DNA from: Chondrus crispus
Lineage: Eukaryota > Rhodophyta > Florideophyceae > Gigartinales > Gigartinaceae
Direction: 5' to 3'
Length of the DNA stretch: 64,000 bases
NCBI RefSeq assembly: GCF_000350225.1
Contig: NW_005178851.1
Location: 1 to 64,000, forward strand
The translations under genes and the position numbers were made by a program. The notes under the pieces are model-generated. The model was not told the origin of the DNA. It saw only the letters and a program-made list of their open reading frames with translations, and searched no databases. How positions within the stretch are numbered: position 1 is the first letter of the stretch; every line of letters starts with the position of its first letter. Of this stretch, positions 53,761 through 64,000 are shown in pieces.

Positions 53761-56418
53761 TTATGCGATGTGCGCAGCTGATATCTTCTTCAACGGTACG
53801 GTTCGTACCAGTTTCGAGTATCGATCGCTGATCACGAGAATGTACCGATTTCGTCGTTTAGTTGTAATTAACTCGCCGAGGATGTCGATGGCGACAAACT
53901 CCAGCGGGGCTTTGGGCGTGAACAGCTTCATTTCCTTCGTGTTTCTTCTTAACTTCACCCTTTCCCGCGCACATGCGGCACAATTCTTCGCGACTGCGTA
54001 GCAGTCTAGGGCCATCGTAGGCCAATAAAAGTATCTTCTCAAAGTCTTGTAAAGTGTCCTGCCTCCCCGGTGGCCTGCCAATTTTGCGTAGTGGCCCAAC
54101 CCTAGGACGCGGTCCCTTAACGATTGTGGTATCACCACTTGTACAAACTTCGCCGCAGTACGGCATAGAGTTCCTTCGAGTTCCTCGGTCTCCATGCTGA
54201 ACGTTCTCATCTTTCCGGCGTCCACTTCTTCCTTGATGCGGTGGCAGAAGGGGTCGACGGCTTGCTCGCGAATGAGCTCCTCCGGAGTGACAGCTTGGAA
54301 TTGATCGAGGCGCTCAGGGGCGGGCCCCCCTTCAAGAGCGAGGATGTCGTCTAATCCGTCAAAATTGTCCTCGTCCTCCACCGTTCCCTCGGCCGGTTCG
54401 GCCATAAAGCATGGAATTTCGTCCTCGATTTCGTCGACGGTTTCTCCTGCGGTCCGTAATCTTGACAGGGCATCGGCTTGGCTGTTCGCCTTGCCCTTCT
54501 TGTACTTGATTTCGAAATCGAATTCCGAGAGGCGGAGCCTCCATCGGATTAATCTCCGGCTGGGGTCGGTTATGTTCATCAACCACCTCAATGAGGCCTG
54601 GTCGGTATGCACAATGAAGTGCTTGCCATATAGATATGGTCTTAAAGTCTGTACGGCCCAAAATACCGCTAGACATTCTTTTTCTGAAACGGAGTAGTTT
54701 CTCTCGTCTGCGGCTAACGTTCTTGAAAAGAACCCGATGGGTTTACGTTGCGCATCCGGATGTGTCTGAAATAATGCAGCGCCGATTTGATAGTCGCTTG
54801 CATCGGTGTCTACCGAGTATGGTAGGTTCTTCTTCGGCAGCGCCAACACCGGTGGCGCCAAGATAGCGTCTTTGAGCTTATGAAAAGCTTTTTCGCACGG
54901 TTCGTCGAATCCTTCCAACTGGACTGGTTGTCCCTTCTTCAACAGTTGATTGAGCGGATGCCCGATTTTCGCATAATGCGGAACGAATCTGCCGTAGACA
55001 TTACAAAGTCCCAAAAAGCTCCTGAGCTGGGTCTGCGTTTGAGGGTACCTCACTCGTTCCAATGCCACGGTTCGCGCAGCGTCAACTTCCAATGTACCTG
55101 GCCGAACGACATGGCCCAGGTACTTGATCTTTTCGACGAAAAATTCACACTTACGAAGCTTGAGCTTCACACCTGCCTTCTCCAATACAGAAAGTATTTC
55201 ATCCACGTGCACGATGTGCTCCTCCCACGACTTGCAAAAAATTATTATGTCGTCCAAATACACCAAACAGCACTTCCAACGGAACGGAGAGAGCAGAATA
55301 TCCATTGCTCTCTGAAACGTCGCTGGCGCGTTAGTTAGCCCGAAGGGCATTTTTGAGAAGCGATACAGTCCTGAGTGACACGAAAATGCGGTCTTGTCGC
55401 GGTCGCGCTCAGGGATAGGCGTCTGCCAATATCCCGAGATCGCGTCCAACGCGGAGAAAACCTTGGTGTCACCAAGCGAGTCCAGGCACTCATCCATGCG
55501 CGGTAACGGATACGTGTCTTTTACCGTCACCGCGTTTAACCGACGATAGTCTACGCAAAAGCGCATCAATCCGTCCGCCTTCGGCACTAATAAAACGGGC
55601 GACGCCCATTCTGACTGCGCCGGTTCGATGACTCCTGCTTCTAACATCTTCTGTACTTCTGCGTCCTTGACCTCCCGAGCCTTTGGACCGGCTCGGTAGG
55701 GAGCTTGTGCAATTGGCCTTGTATCCGGGACCAGTTCAATCCGGTGGACCGTGGTGTTGATCTCACCAAGGGTCCCATCCCACATGCGGGAATACTTTTT
55801 CAACATTCGACGGAATCTTTCGCGCAGCCGGTCCGGCACGGGGCTCAGGTCGAGTTCCTCCACGTCCGGCGGGGGAGGCTCAATCCGCCGCTCCGGCTTC
55901 GTAGTTGCCGTCGCGGAGAGCCCTTCCTCCCGTTCTCTTTGCTGGTCCTCGCCATCTTGATCCGACTGTTCGCATCTTGTCTCGCCCGTAGGCGTCTTGG
56001 TGGAATTAGGAGAATTTTCCTTCTTCCTTTCTTGAATTCCGAGAACTTCACCAATGGTGGTTTTGCTCTCGAGCGCGGCTCTCGGGTGCGGTAATAATTC
56101 TGCCACCACTTGGCCTTTTTGCACCCTGACAGGGTACTTCCTAAAATTTGCAACGAGTAAACGAAATGGCCTGTCAGGCTCAACCTGAACGACACCATTT
56201 GTGCACGTCAACCCGTGCCTTTCGTACAACGACGAGTACGGCTGAACCACCACCAAGCCCGCCCTCTTTGAGGTGCATTCCACGATGCGTTGCGTCCCTA
56301 GCTCGATAGTCGTGGCTCTTGCCACTTTTACCTTAGGGGAAATTCGCTCCACCTTTCAATCATTCTCGTCCTCTCCCAGGACGAGATTCTTCTTCCCTTT
56401 TCTCGTCGAGAACCGTCA
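53761..56418 (-). pseudogene. pol: B3 pol: RT, RNase H and integrase N-terminal half
   Basis: 863 codons are open from 56352. Upstream lies a TGA (56416-56418) shared with B2. RT carries FCVDYRRLNAV, FGLTNAPATFQRAM and YLDDIIIF; RNase H carries VDTDASDYQIG, SEKECLAVFW and VHTDQASLRWL, where the Asp is kept but the usual His is Gln. The integrase zinc domain keeps both His residues (GHYAKLAGHRGG) and CAACARER, with a Pro-to-Arg change. Sequence is nearly identical to B2 through most of this part. Confidence 0.94.
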
Positions 56419-56420
56419 AA

Positions 56421-57176
56421 CTATCGGAACCTGCGAGAAATCCGCCACTCAACCGTTTTCTTCCTTGGATAAATTGCTTCCACAAACCGGTCACAGTAGT
56501 CCGCCCCTAGAATTAGCGGGACGGCTAGTTTTTCGCATACAATAAACTCGGCTGCGGCCACAAATTTTCCAAGCCTCACAGGCATTCTGATCGTGCCGAG
56601 AGTCCGGATTGGTCTATTGTTCGCGTCGCCAATGTCTTGGGTCGGTCCGTAGGACACTAGAGATTCCATTCCAGCCGGGAGTTCCGATTTTCGCACAAGG
56701 TTTGGTCCCGCGCCGGTGTCTAATACAGACAACACCCGGCTCATCAATCCGATTGTGGGTCCGATGTCCGCGTAAACTTTATAGTTTTTTCGCGCAAGAA
56801 CCAAAATCTTCTCGGGACACTCCCTTCGCTTGACCCTGTACCAGGGTCTCCGAACTTCTTCCAGCGGATGATCTCGGGCTCGGCTCAGAATTTTCTTGAC
56901 TTGAGCTGGCCCTTTGGGCTTATCCACCAATCCAACAACCTCCTCATCGGGGCCTGATTTTTCCTTTAGAGACGGGGAACGGGGCTGAGCCCCGGGCACA
57001 GTACGTCGACCCTGTGCCTCTCGCGACTCATGCGAGATTCCCCTCCCTAGTTTTCCTGCCGCTGCGGGATCCTTCTCACATCCGACGGCGCGGGCCCCGC
57101 GGCAGACCCTCTGAAGGGTTGGTTCGACCTCGGCGTTGAAGCACTCGGCGTGCTCGCCGTCTGCGAATCGAACCAA
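56421..57176 (-). pseudogene. pol: B3 pol: protease region
   Basis: 251 codons in the -1 frame relative to gag, overlapping it at 57047-57176. It contains LDTGAGPNLVRKSELP and the flap region (VPLILGADYCDRFVEAIYP). The frame ends VEWRISRRFR because one T is missing (GAGTGG in place of GAGTTGG, about 56448), the same loss as in B2. Unlike in B2, the stretch before the protease (SREAQGRRTVPGAQ) is in frame. Confidence 0.92.
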
Positions 57177-57628
57177 TTCTTGACCTTCAGATAACTCGTC
57201 GATGGTATCCCTAACCTCTCCATCGGAGACAACGCCTCATAATTGTCCAAAACTCGGGGCATTTCCCGGAGGGAAAGAATGCACGTTGGCGCAGCGTGCC
57301 CCTTTTCATAGCAATGATAGCACACCAGTCCGTGCGTCTTGACCGGATATTGCGGCCTAGGCCCTCCACGGGCCGGCGGTCTTCCTTGACGTTGCGGCCT
57401 TCCCATCCAGCCTGGCCTTCGAAACGTTGTACCCTTGTCTTCTATCGGAATGGGCGGCGCCAGCGTGTCGCCGCGCCCCCGAAACATCATCACGGGATAC
57501 GTGGGCTCTGAAAACGACTCCGTCGTGTATGTGGATGTCGGCAAAGTTGACGACCCGCTTGCCCCGTAGTCCTCGTGTCCGTGGCCCTCCGAGGGCTCAA
57601 TGAACTCGCCTTCGGCTACCAACGCGCC
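57047..57628 (-). pseudogene. gag: B3 gag, 3' part with zinc knuckle (split by a solo LTR)
   Basis: It continues gag from ALVAEGEFIEPSEG to RRIPQRQEN-stop, with the zinc knuckle CYHCYEKGHAAPTC. An open frame that seems to start at 57730 begins inside the inserted solo LTR and is an artefact. Confidence 0.9.
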
Positions 57629-58661
57629 TGTAGTGCAATACGCACCTGGAAAGGGGGGTGAAAAGAAAGGAAAATATTTGGATATGAAAAGTAGTCCGGG
57701 TTTGGGGGACACACGTGTGAATAATTGCACAGTTTCAATTTTTAATTATTTGATTTGATTTAGTTAATTAGTTGGCATTAATTTAGCTGACATTAGATTA
57801 GATCTAGGATCTAGCGCCGCTAGCTACTGTAGTGGCTCCGGCGGGGCGATATATACCTTAGCCCTCTGACCACCAAGTCAGTAAAGGTAACCCGAGTTGC
57901 CAGAGTTGAATGTCGCCTTGGTCCAAGTCCGTCTCTACCAAGACGCTCCCTTTTACCTAAGCCTACCGCATCCTTTGCGCTCGGGGGTTCCCTTCTCTTT
58001 TCCCTTTATTTCCCTATTCATTCCTCTACTTCTATTTCTATCTTTCCCTTAATTGTGTTAGTTCCATTGGAGTCGGTTGCGACCGATCCGGTGTATGTGT
58101 TTCTAGCCATCGGGCAACACGTCGTGTAGCGCTGCTACTGTTTCAAGTTCCGTCGGAAGGCTGTTGCCACGACGCCTCCGTCGAAGGTCGTACTGTATAA
58201 GACAGAGTTGGTACCGCCTACCGCGATTGCGATCGCGCTGGTGAGGGTGTTTCTAGCCATCGGGCAACACGTCGGTAGTAGCGCTGCTACACAATTACGA
58301 TCCCGTCGGGTAGTGCTGAGCAAGCCCCCGTCGAAGACCTTGAATTATACCCAAGGTGCTGAAGACGCTCGTCGAGCATTGGCCTTACAACCCAGCGAAC
58401 CGCGGTTACATTCTCGTAGACAAGCCCAACCCGCACTCGTTGAGCGCTCAAGTCTTCACAAGTCTCTACCACTATTTTCCTCCATCTTTTCTTACCTCCC
58501 GTCGGAGTCAAGCTACCGTGGGCCGCAAGCCCACACAAGGGGAAAGGGAGTCTCGAACGCTCCGTAGCGCGTGCCATCGGCATTGGTTGTTGCTGTTGTT
58601 TTTCTTCTTTTTGTTTGACCGTCGGACTGGTTTCGCGGCCTGCCAGGCACATTGCACTACA
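57629..58661 (+). repeat. Solo family-B LTR inside B3 gag
   Basis: 1033 bp, complete from TGTAGTGCAATACG to TTGCACTACA, flanked by GCGCC (57624-57628) and GCGCT (58662-58666), a 5-bp duplication with one change. Gag reads through if the LTR and one duplicate are removed (HYEGALVAEG). It is very similar to the B2 3' LTR. A solo LTR forms by recombination between the two LTRs of a full insertion. Confidence 0.94.
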
Positions 58662-60387
58662 GCGCTTTCATAGTGATTTTGGCTACTTCCATGCGCACAG
58701 CGCTCATCTGACGCGGAGACTGACTCGGCTAAATGGACGGCGGCATGACTTTTGCGACCGGGATAAGAAGCCCTCGGCTTCTTACCTGCCTGGATCGTCG
58801 ACGGCGTCTGGATCGTGACCTTCTTGGTCTTCTTGTCCTTATCGTGGCTCGCCGAGCCATGCGCCTTCGCGTAATTAACTAGTCTCAAAAACGAAACGTC
58901 CCGAATGTCTTGCCGGTATTGAGATACCATCGGCTTGATACTCGAATCGAGTCCTTCAATAAACATCTTCATTTGTTCTTCCATCGAATATACGTTTCCA
59001 CATCGATTGCTCGCGTCCGTCAGACGGATACAAAATTCCGTCTCGTCTTTAGACGGTCTTTGCTGAACCTATCGCAATGCGAGTACGGCTTGACGGATCG
59101 CCTCGTCGGTTGCGAAACTCCTCAACAACCACTGTACGGCCTCCGCCCAAACGGATACTTTTCCGAGGTGGGACCCGGCCGTCTGAGACACCGAAGTGTA
59201 CTGTTTCAGGCCGATTCCGCTTAGAAATTCGGGCAACAAGCGGATCGCTTGCCCCTCGTTCATTTCTTGAGTATCAAACTCTTGAACTAATTTTGCCAAA
59301 AAATCCAACACAAGGACCCCGTCCTCACCTGTGAACGTGTTGTCCTTCTTCACCTTAGGCGGAATATCACTCCTGATTTTTCGCACGGCGGTCCGCCGGG
59401 AACTTGACAAATACGTCTGCGGGTTCCGCAAGCGGTACGTTCGGTACGAAAGTAATTTCTTGAAGAGGTAGTTGGTCGGATTCAGCTCCTCCAACTCCTC
59501 CCATCGCGGCCCGCGCGGCGTTGCGACATCTTCGGGCTCGGCGTCTCTCTCTCCGCGAGGCGGACGAAGTGACTCCGCCTCGTCTGGAGGAAATTTTCTT
59601 GCTTGACGAAATTCCGTTTCCTTCTTCTGAACGGTGTTTGGAATCGCCCGAATGGTTCGACGAACCGCCGTTACCATCTTCGGAGGGACCAAGCGACTCC
59701 GACTGTGAGTCGCGATCCTCCGGCTCGTCACTACAGTGACCCTTGCTTGTACGTCGCTTGTCCTTCTTCGAGAGCTTTGACTTGGAGCTCCGCTGACGAG
59801 CGGGCTTGTCCTTCTTCGACCGACGGTTGCCCTCTCTACCCGAAGGGAGCAGCTCGTCGTCCGATCCTTGCGGAGCTCGATCCGCGGCCTGCTCAAGGTC
59901 CTTGAGACGTTGCGCGGCGCGATCGAATCGGTCATCGATGCTTGTTCCAAATTTTCCTAAGGACTCCAAGGCTTGATTCGCGTCGCGCCTCGCGTCCTTG
60001 ACCGAAAGTTTCAATGAAGCGAGGACCTCCGGCTCGATGCCGTCGGTCCCGTCGCCATTTTTTCCTCGACGAGTCCGACGTGCGCGGTCAGCTCTTCCAA
60101 CGCCGTGTGGAACTCGGAATTTTGCAACTCAAGTTGCTTTTGCAATAGGGCTATTTCATCTCGAGAATTTTCTTATTCTCTCGGCGAATTTCGCTGCCCA
60201 TCTTCTCGAACTTCTCGTCCAGGTCATTCTTGTCGGCGGCAATCCCCGTAGGGGATTCTTGATCTCCGGGATCCGTGGCCGTATTGGCCTGGCTCCGGGT
60301 GCGAGGACCCCTCAGGATCCTCGACGCCCGTACCGATCCGCTTCTACTCGCCCCGGGACCGACGTCCCCGGGTGCGCTTGTTGACAT
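58662..60387 (-). pseudogene. gag: B3 gag, 5' part, divergent N-terminus, several frameshifts
   Basis: It starts at ATG 60387 with MSTSAPGDVGPGASRSG. The first frame ends at 60151 (KKILEMK-stop); 59367-60014 continues in a second frame (SVKDARRDANQALESLG; Lys/Ser linker), and 59069-59950 in a third with the capsid core (FLAKLVQEFDTQEMNEGQAI). A TAG at 59069-59071 is shared with B2. The capsid end continues at 58984 (MEEQMKMFIEGLDSSIKP) to the solo LTR. The N-terminal 200 residues are clearly more diverged from B1, B2 and B4 than the capsid core is. Confidence 0.9.
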
Positions 60388-60481
60388 CGTTCGGCGTAGC
60401 GAACGGACCTAAAAAAATACGAACAAAAAATAAAAAGAGACTCCGTTACCAAGACCAACTTCTTTGTCGCAGACAGAATCG

Positions 60482-60499
60482 TTCTAGGTCGGGAGACCA
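60482..60499 (-). promoter_or_regulatory. B3 primer binding site
   Basis: On the minus strand TGGTCTCCCGACCTAGAA starts 4 nt inside the LTR, exactly the tract used by element A. Confidence 0.85.
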
Positions 60500-60503
60500 C
60501 TTT

Positions 60504-61511
60504 TGTAGTGTAGTGTAGGTAGTGCCTGGCAGGGCGCGAACACAGTCCGACGGTCAAACAAAAAGAAGAAAAACTGTAACAGCAACAACCACTGCCGATG
60601 GCACGCGCTACGGAGCGTTGGAGACTCCCTTTCCCCTTGTGTGGGCTTGCGGCCCACGGTAGCTCGACTCCGATGGGGGGTTAAGGAAAAGATACCCGGC
60701 CCGGGAGGATAATGGTGGTAGAGACTTGTGAAGACTTGAGTGCTCAACGAGTGCGGGTTGGGCTTGTCTACGAGAATGTAACCGCGGTTCGCTGGGTTGT
60801 AAGGCCAATGCTCGACGAGCGTCTTCAGCACCTTGGGTATAATTCAAGGTCTTCGACGGGGGCTTGCTCAGCACTACCCGACGGGATCGTAATTGTGTAG
60901 CAGCGCTACTACCGACGTGTTGCCCGATGGCTAGAAACACCCTCACCAGCGCGATCGCAATCGCGGTAGGCGGTACCAACTCTGTCTTATACAGTACGAC
61001 CTTCGACGGAGGCGTCGTGGCAACAGCCTTCCGACGGAACTTGAAACAGTAGCAGCGCTACACGACGTGTTGCCCGATGGCTAGAAACACATACACCGGA
61101 TCGGTCGCAACCAACTCCAATGGAACCGACACATTTATGGGAAAAATAGATGTAGGGATAGAAAAGGTAAAAGGGGAAGGAAAAGGAATGGGACCCCGAG
61201 CAATAGAGGATATCGTTAGCAGCGTAGAAGGGGAGCGCGTCGCGTGAACGGAAGCGGTCTTCGACGAAGGCGAGATCTAACTCCGGCAACTCGGGTTGGT
61301 TTATTGACTTGGTCGGTCAAAGGGCTAAGTTATATAGAGCCCCGCCGGGGCGAGTACAGTAGCTCCCGGCTCTAGATTCTAGATCTAATTAGTAAATAAA
61401 TTAAATAATTAAAATAATCGTGCGCTTCGTCGCACACGTCTGTCCTCCAAACCCGGACTACAGTATCCAATTTGTTTCCTATTCACTTCTTTTCACCCCC
61501 TTGTCAGGTGC
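60504..61511 (-). repeat. B3 5' LTR, terminally truncated
   Basis: 1008 bp in reverse orientation. The PBS-side end reads TGTAGTGTAGTGTAGG, with a small TAGTG duplication. 60590-61130 is nearly identical to the other B LTRs; 61130-61511 (the U3 side) is strongly diverged from all of them, including the supposed partner at 34459. The last ~13 bp are missing where B4 starts (CAGGTGC, then TGTAGTG). Confidence 0.9.
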
Positions 61512-62563
61512 TGTAGTGCAATACGCACCTGAAAAGGGGGGTGAAAAGAAAGGAAAATATTTGGATATGAAAAGTAGTCCGGGTTGGGGGACACACGTGT
61601 GACTAACTGCACAGTTTTAATTTTTAATTTTTAATTATTTTATTTGATTTAGTTAATTAGTTAGCATTAATTTTGCTGACACTCGATTAGATCTAGGATC
61701 TAGCCCCGCGAGCCACTGTAGTGGCTCCGACGGGGCGATGTATACCTTAGCCCTCTGACCACCAAGTCAGTAAAGGTAACGCGAGTTGCCAGAGTTGAAT
61801 GTCGCCTTGGTCCAAGTCCGTCTCTACCAAGACGCTCCCTTTTACCTAAGCCTACCGCATCCTTTGCGCTCGGGGGTTCCCTTTTCCTTTTCCTTTATTT
61901 CCCTATTCATTTCTACCTCTACCTCTATATTTCCCTTCATTGTGTTGGTTCCACTGGAGTTGGTTGCGACCGATCCGGTGTAGGTGTTTTAGCCATCGGG
62001 CAACACGTCGTGTAGCGCTGCTACTGTTTCAAGTTCCGTCGGAAGGCTGTCGTAACGACGCCTCCGTCGAAGGTCGTACTGTATAAGACAGAGTTGGTAC
62101 CGCCTACCGCGATTGCGATCGCGCTGGTGAGGGTGTTTCTAGCCATCGGGCAACACGTCGGTAGTAGCGCTGCTACACAATTACGATCCCGTCGGGTAGT
62201 GCTGAGCAAGCCCCCGTCGAAGACCTTGAATTATACCCAAGGTGCTGAAGACGCTCGTCGAGCATTGGCCTTACAACCCAGCGAACCGCGGTTACATTCT
62301 CGTAGACAAGCCCAACCCGCACTCGTTGAGCACTCAAGTCTTCACAAGTCTCTACCACGATTATCCTCCCGGGCCGGGCATCTTTCCTTACCCCCCCTCC
62401 GTTGGAGTTGAGCTACCGTGGGCCGCAAGCCCACACAAGGGGAAAGGGAGTCTCGAACGCTCCGTAGCGCGTGCCATCGGCAGTGGTTGTTGCTGTTGTT
62501 GTTTTCTTCTTTTTGTTTGACCGTCGGACTGTGTTCGCGTCCTGCCAGGCACATTGCACTACA
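61512..62563 (+). repeat. B4 5' LTR
   Basis: 1052 bp, with complete termini TGTAGTGCAATACG and ATTGCACTACA. Internal direct repeats with GCCATCGGGCAACACGTCG lie near 61995 and 62145, with a GTT microsatellite near 62485. Confidence 0.96.
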
Positions 62564-62567
62564 AAAG

Positions 62568-62588
62568 TGGTCTCCCGACCTAGAATTG
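62568..62588 (+). promoter_or_regulatory. B4 primer binding site
   Basis: TGGTCTCCCGACCTAGAATTG, 4 nt after the LTR, without the downstream duplication seen in B1 and B2. A degraded echo of the LTR/PBS junction lies near 62615. Confidence 0.85.
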
Positions 62589-62700
62589 TGTCGACGACAG
62601 CTTCGGTCTGGGGTTGCACTAGAAAGGTGGTCTGGGTGACGGAGTCTCTTTTTTATTTTTGTTTGTAACTTTTTTTTGTGTAGGTTCGCTCGTACGAGCG

Positions 62701-64000
62701 ATGTCGACAAGCGCACCCGGGGACGTCGGTCCCGGGGCGAGTAGGAGCGGATCGGCAATGGCGTCGAGGATCCCGCGGGGTCCTCGCACCCGGAGCCAGG
62801 CCAATACGGCCACGGATCCCGAAGGTCAAGAAATCCCGACGGGGATTGAAGCCGACAAGGATAACCTATCCTACAGGTTCGAGAAGAAGGGCGAGGAAAT
62901 TCGCCAAGAGATGACGAAAAATCTCGAGGCTGAGTTAGCCCTCGTCCGGAAGCAACTGGAGTTGCAAGCATCCGAGTTTCACACCGTTTTAGGAGAGCTA
63001 TCGGCTCGAGTGGATCTCGTCGAGAAGGAGCGAGGTGAGGCGACCGACGGTCTGGAGCCGGAGGTCCTAGCTTCGTTGAAAATGTCAGTCAAGGACGCAA
63101 GGCGCGACGCGAATCAAGCTTTGGAGTCCTTAGGTAAATTTAGAAGCAGTATCGACGACAGGTTCGACCGCGCCGCTCATCGTCTCAAGGACCTTGAAAA
63201 GGTCGCCGGGCAAGAGCCGCTCCCCACGGGTCGAGAAGGCGACCGTCAATCGAAGAAGGACAAGGCCGCGGTGCAGCGGAGTTCCAAGTCGAAGACTTCG
63301 AAGAAGATTCTGCGACGCCGGAGCAAGAGTCACGGTAGTGACGAGCCGGAGGACCAAGACTCCATGACCGAGTCAAATGGTCTTTCCGAAGATGGTGACG
63401 ACGGTTCGTCGAACCATGCCAGCGATTCCGAACATCGTTCAGAGGAAGGAAAAGGAATTTCGCAGGGCAAGAAAATTACCTCCAGACGGGGCGGGATCAC
63501 TTCGTCCGCCCCGCGGAGAGGCAAGGACGCGGAGCCCGAAGATGTCGCAACGCGGCGCGGGCCGCGATGGGAGGAGTTGGAGGAGCTGAATCCGACCAAC
63601 TACCTCTTCAAGAAATTACTTTCGTACCGAACGTACCGCTTGCGGAACCCGCAGACGTATTTGTCCAGTCCCCGGCGGACCGCCGTGCGAAAAATCAGGA
63701 GAGATATTCCGCCTAAGGTGAAGAAGGACAACACGTTCACAGATGAGGACGGGGTCCTTGTGTTGGATTTTTTGGCAAAATTAGTTCAAGAGTTTGATAC
63801 TCAAGAAATGAACGAGGGGCAAGCGATCCGCTTGTTGCCCGAATTTCTAAGCGGAATCGCCCTGAGACAGTACACTTCGGTGTCTCAGACGGCCGGGTCC
63901 CATCACGGAAAGGTGTCCGTTTGGCCGGAGGCCGTACAGTGGTTGTTGAGGAGTTTCGCAACCGACGAGGCGATCCGTCAAGCCGTGCTCGCGTTGCGAG
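62701..64000 (+). CDS. gag: B4 Gag, N-terminal 433 residues, open to the window edge
   Basis: It starts at ATG 62701 (MSTSAPGDVGPGASRSG) and stays open to the last base. Order: a disordered Arg/Pro/Ser-rich N-terminus; a predicted coiled coil (about residues 65-110, LEAELALVRKQLELQASEFH); a helical stretch (SVKDARRDANQALESLG); a Lys/Ser then Asp/Glu/Ser-rich linker; and the Retrotrans_gag capsid core (FLAKLVQEFDTQEMNEGQAI; VQWLLRSFATDEAIRQAV), cut at the edge. The zinc knuckle should follow. This copy gives the reference reading frame: the G missing in B1 and B2 is present (CCGGAAGCAACTGG at 62946). Confidence 0.92.
   Translation, partial: MSTSAPGDVGPGASRSGSAMASRIPRGPRTRSQANTATDPEGQEIPTGIEADKDNLSYRFEKKGEEIRQEMTKNLEAELALVRKQLELQASEFHTVLGELSARVDLVEKERGEATDGLEPEVLASLKMSVKDARRDANQALESLGKFRSSIDDRFDRAAHRLKDLEKVAGQEPLPTGREGDRQSKKDKAAVQRSSKSKTSKKILRRRSKSHGSDEPEDQDSMTESNGLSEDGDDGSSNHASDSEHRSEEGKGISQGKKITSRRGGITSSAPRRGKDAEPEDVATRRGPRWEELEELNPTNYLFKKLLSYRTYRLRNPQTYLSSPRRTAVRKIRRDIPPKVKKDNTFTDEDGVLVLDFLAKLVQEFDTQEMNEGQAIRLLPEFLSGIALRQYTSVSQTAGSHHGKVSVWPEAVQWLLRSFATDEAIRQAVLALR

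Larger units (their letters stand above)
34459..61511 (-). mobile_element. Family-B element B3, with two nested insertions and a cellular gene island
   Basis: From right to left: 5' LTR 60504-61511, PBS, gag (split by a solo LTR), pol, post-pol region with a cellular gene island, antisense gene (split by complete element B2), 3' LTR 34459-35511. Without the nested insertions the span is about 15 kb. The two LTRs agree closely in their PBS-side half but differ strongly in the U3 half, so it is not certain that both ends belong to one insertion. Two truncated elements flanking a host locus is the alternative. The right terminus is missing about 13 bp, replaced by the start of B4. Confidence 0.7.
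61512..64000 (+). mobile_element. Family-B element B4, 5' end (runs out of the window)
   Basis: 5' LTR 61512-62563, PBS at 62568 and gag from 62701. It is inserted into the outer end of the B3 5' LTR. Its visible gag has none of the lesions of B1-B3. The LTR TATA box reads TGTATA (61739-61744) in place of TATATA. Pol lies beyond the window. Confidence 0.92.

Noticed and set aside
57629-57730. Apparent start of a 227-codon gag frame at 57730
   Set aside because: The first 34 codons are solo-LTR sequence read through by chance into the split gag.
58508-58700. Apparent C-terminal extension of B3 gag (VVQCAWQAAKPVRR)
   Set aside because: Read-through of gag into the inserted solo LTR.
1-64000. 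CRISPR arrays, bacterial operons or phage genes
   Set aside because: No spaced short repeats or bacterial gene order; the repeats are LTRs and element bodies of eukaryotic Ty3/gypsy type.

Overview
This is eukaryotic nuclear repeat DNA: a nest of LTR retrotransposons of the Ty3/gypsy (chromovirus) type, with one short island of cellular genes. There is no bacterial-style gene order and I found no rRNA, tRNA or CRISPR. The host cannot be named from this window. Nearly intronless, tightly convergent cellular genes (a syntaxin-16/Tlg2-like gene ending about 30 bp from its neighbour) embedded in decayed gypsy elements would fit a compact-gene, repeat-rich alga such as a red alga, but that is only an inference.

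Two element families are present. Family A occurs once (3568-16619, minus strand): 670-bp LTRs, CCCTC target duplication, gag, protease-RT-RNase H-integrase, a divergent chromodomain, and 4.3 kb of extra DNA between pol and the 3' LTR. Family B occurs at least six times: ~1050-bp LTRs with 11-bp terminal inverted repeats (TGTAGTGCAAT), gag, pol in the -1 frame, a C-terminal chromodomain, and a long post-pol region that carries an unrecognised gene in antisense (asORF) starting next to the 3' LTR. Families A and B share the same primer binding site.

Layout. 1-3330: post-pol region of a minus-strand B element (B6). 3331-27762: visible part of plus-strand B1, whose 5' LTR is split by element A. 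27763-34458: 3' LTR, asORF and post-pol region of minus-strand B5, inserted in B1. 34459-61511: minus-strand B3 (3' LTR, asORF, cellular gene island, pol, gag, 5' LTR), inserted in B5. Inside B3 are complete plus-strand B2 (36021-46888), which splits the B3 asORF, and a solo B LTR (57629-58661), which splits the B3 gag. 61512-64000: 5' LTR and start of gag of plus-strand B4, the only B copy whose visible gag is uninterrupted.

Every completely visible gag-pol is broken. The copies share specific breaks in pairs (B1 with B2, B2 with B3), which points to trans-mobilisation and recombination among defective genomes. The two most notable items are the antisense gene, whose copies keep the same protein while differing mostly at third codon positions, and the cellular gene island (syntaxin-like gene plus an ATPase-like fragment) lying inside the span of element B3.
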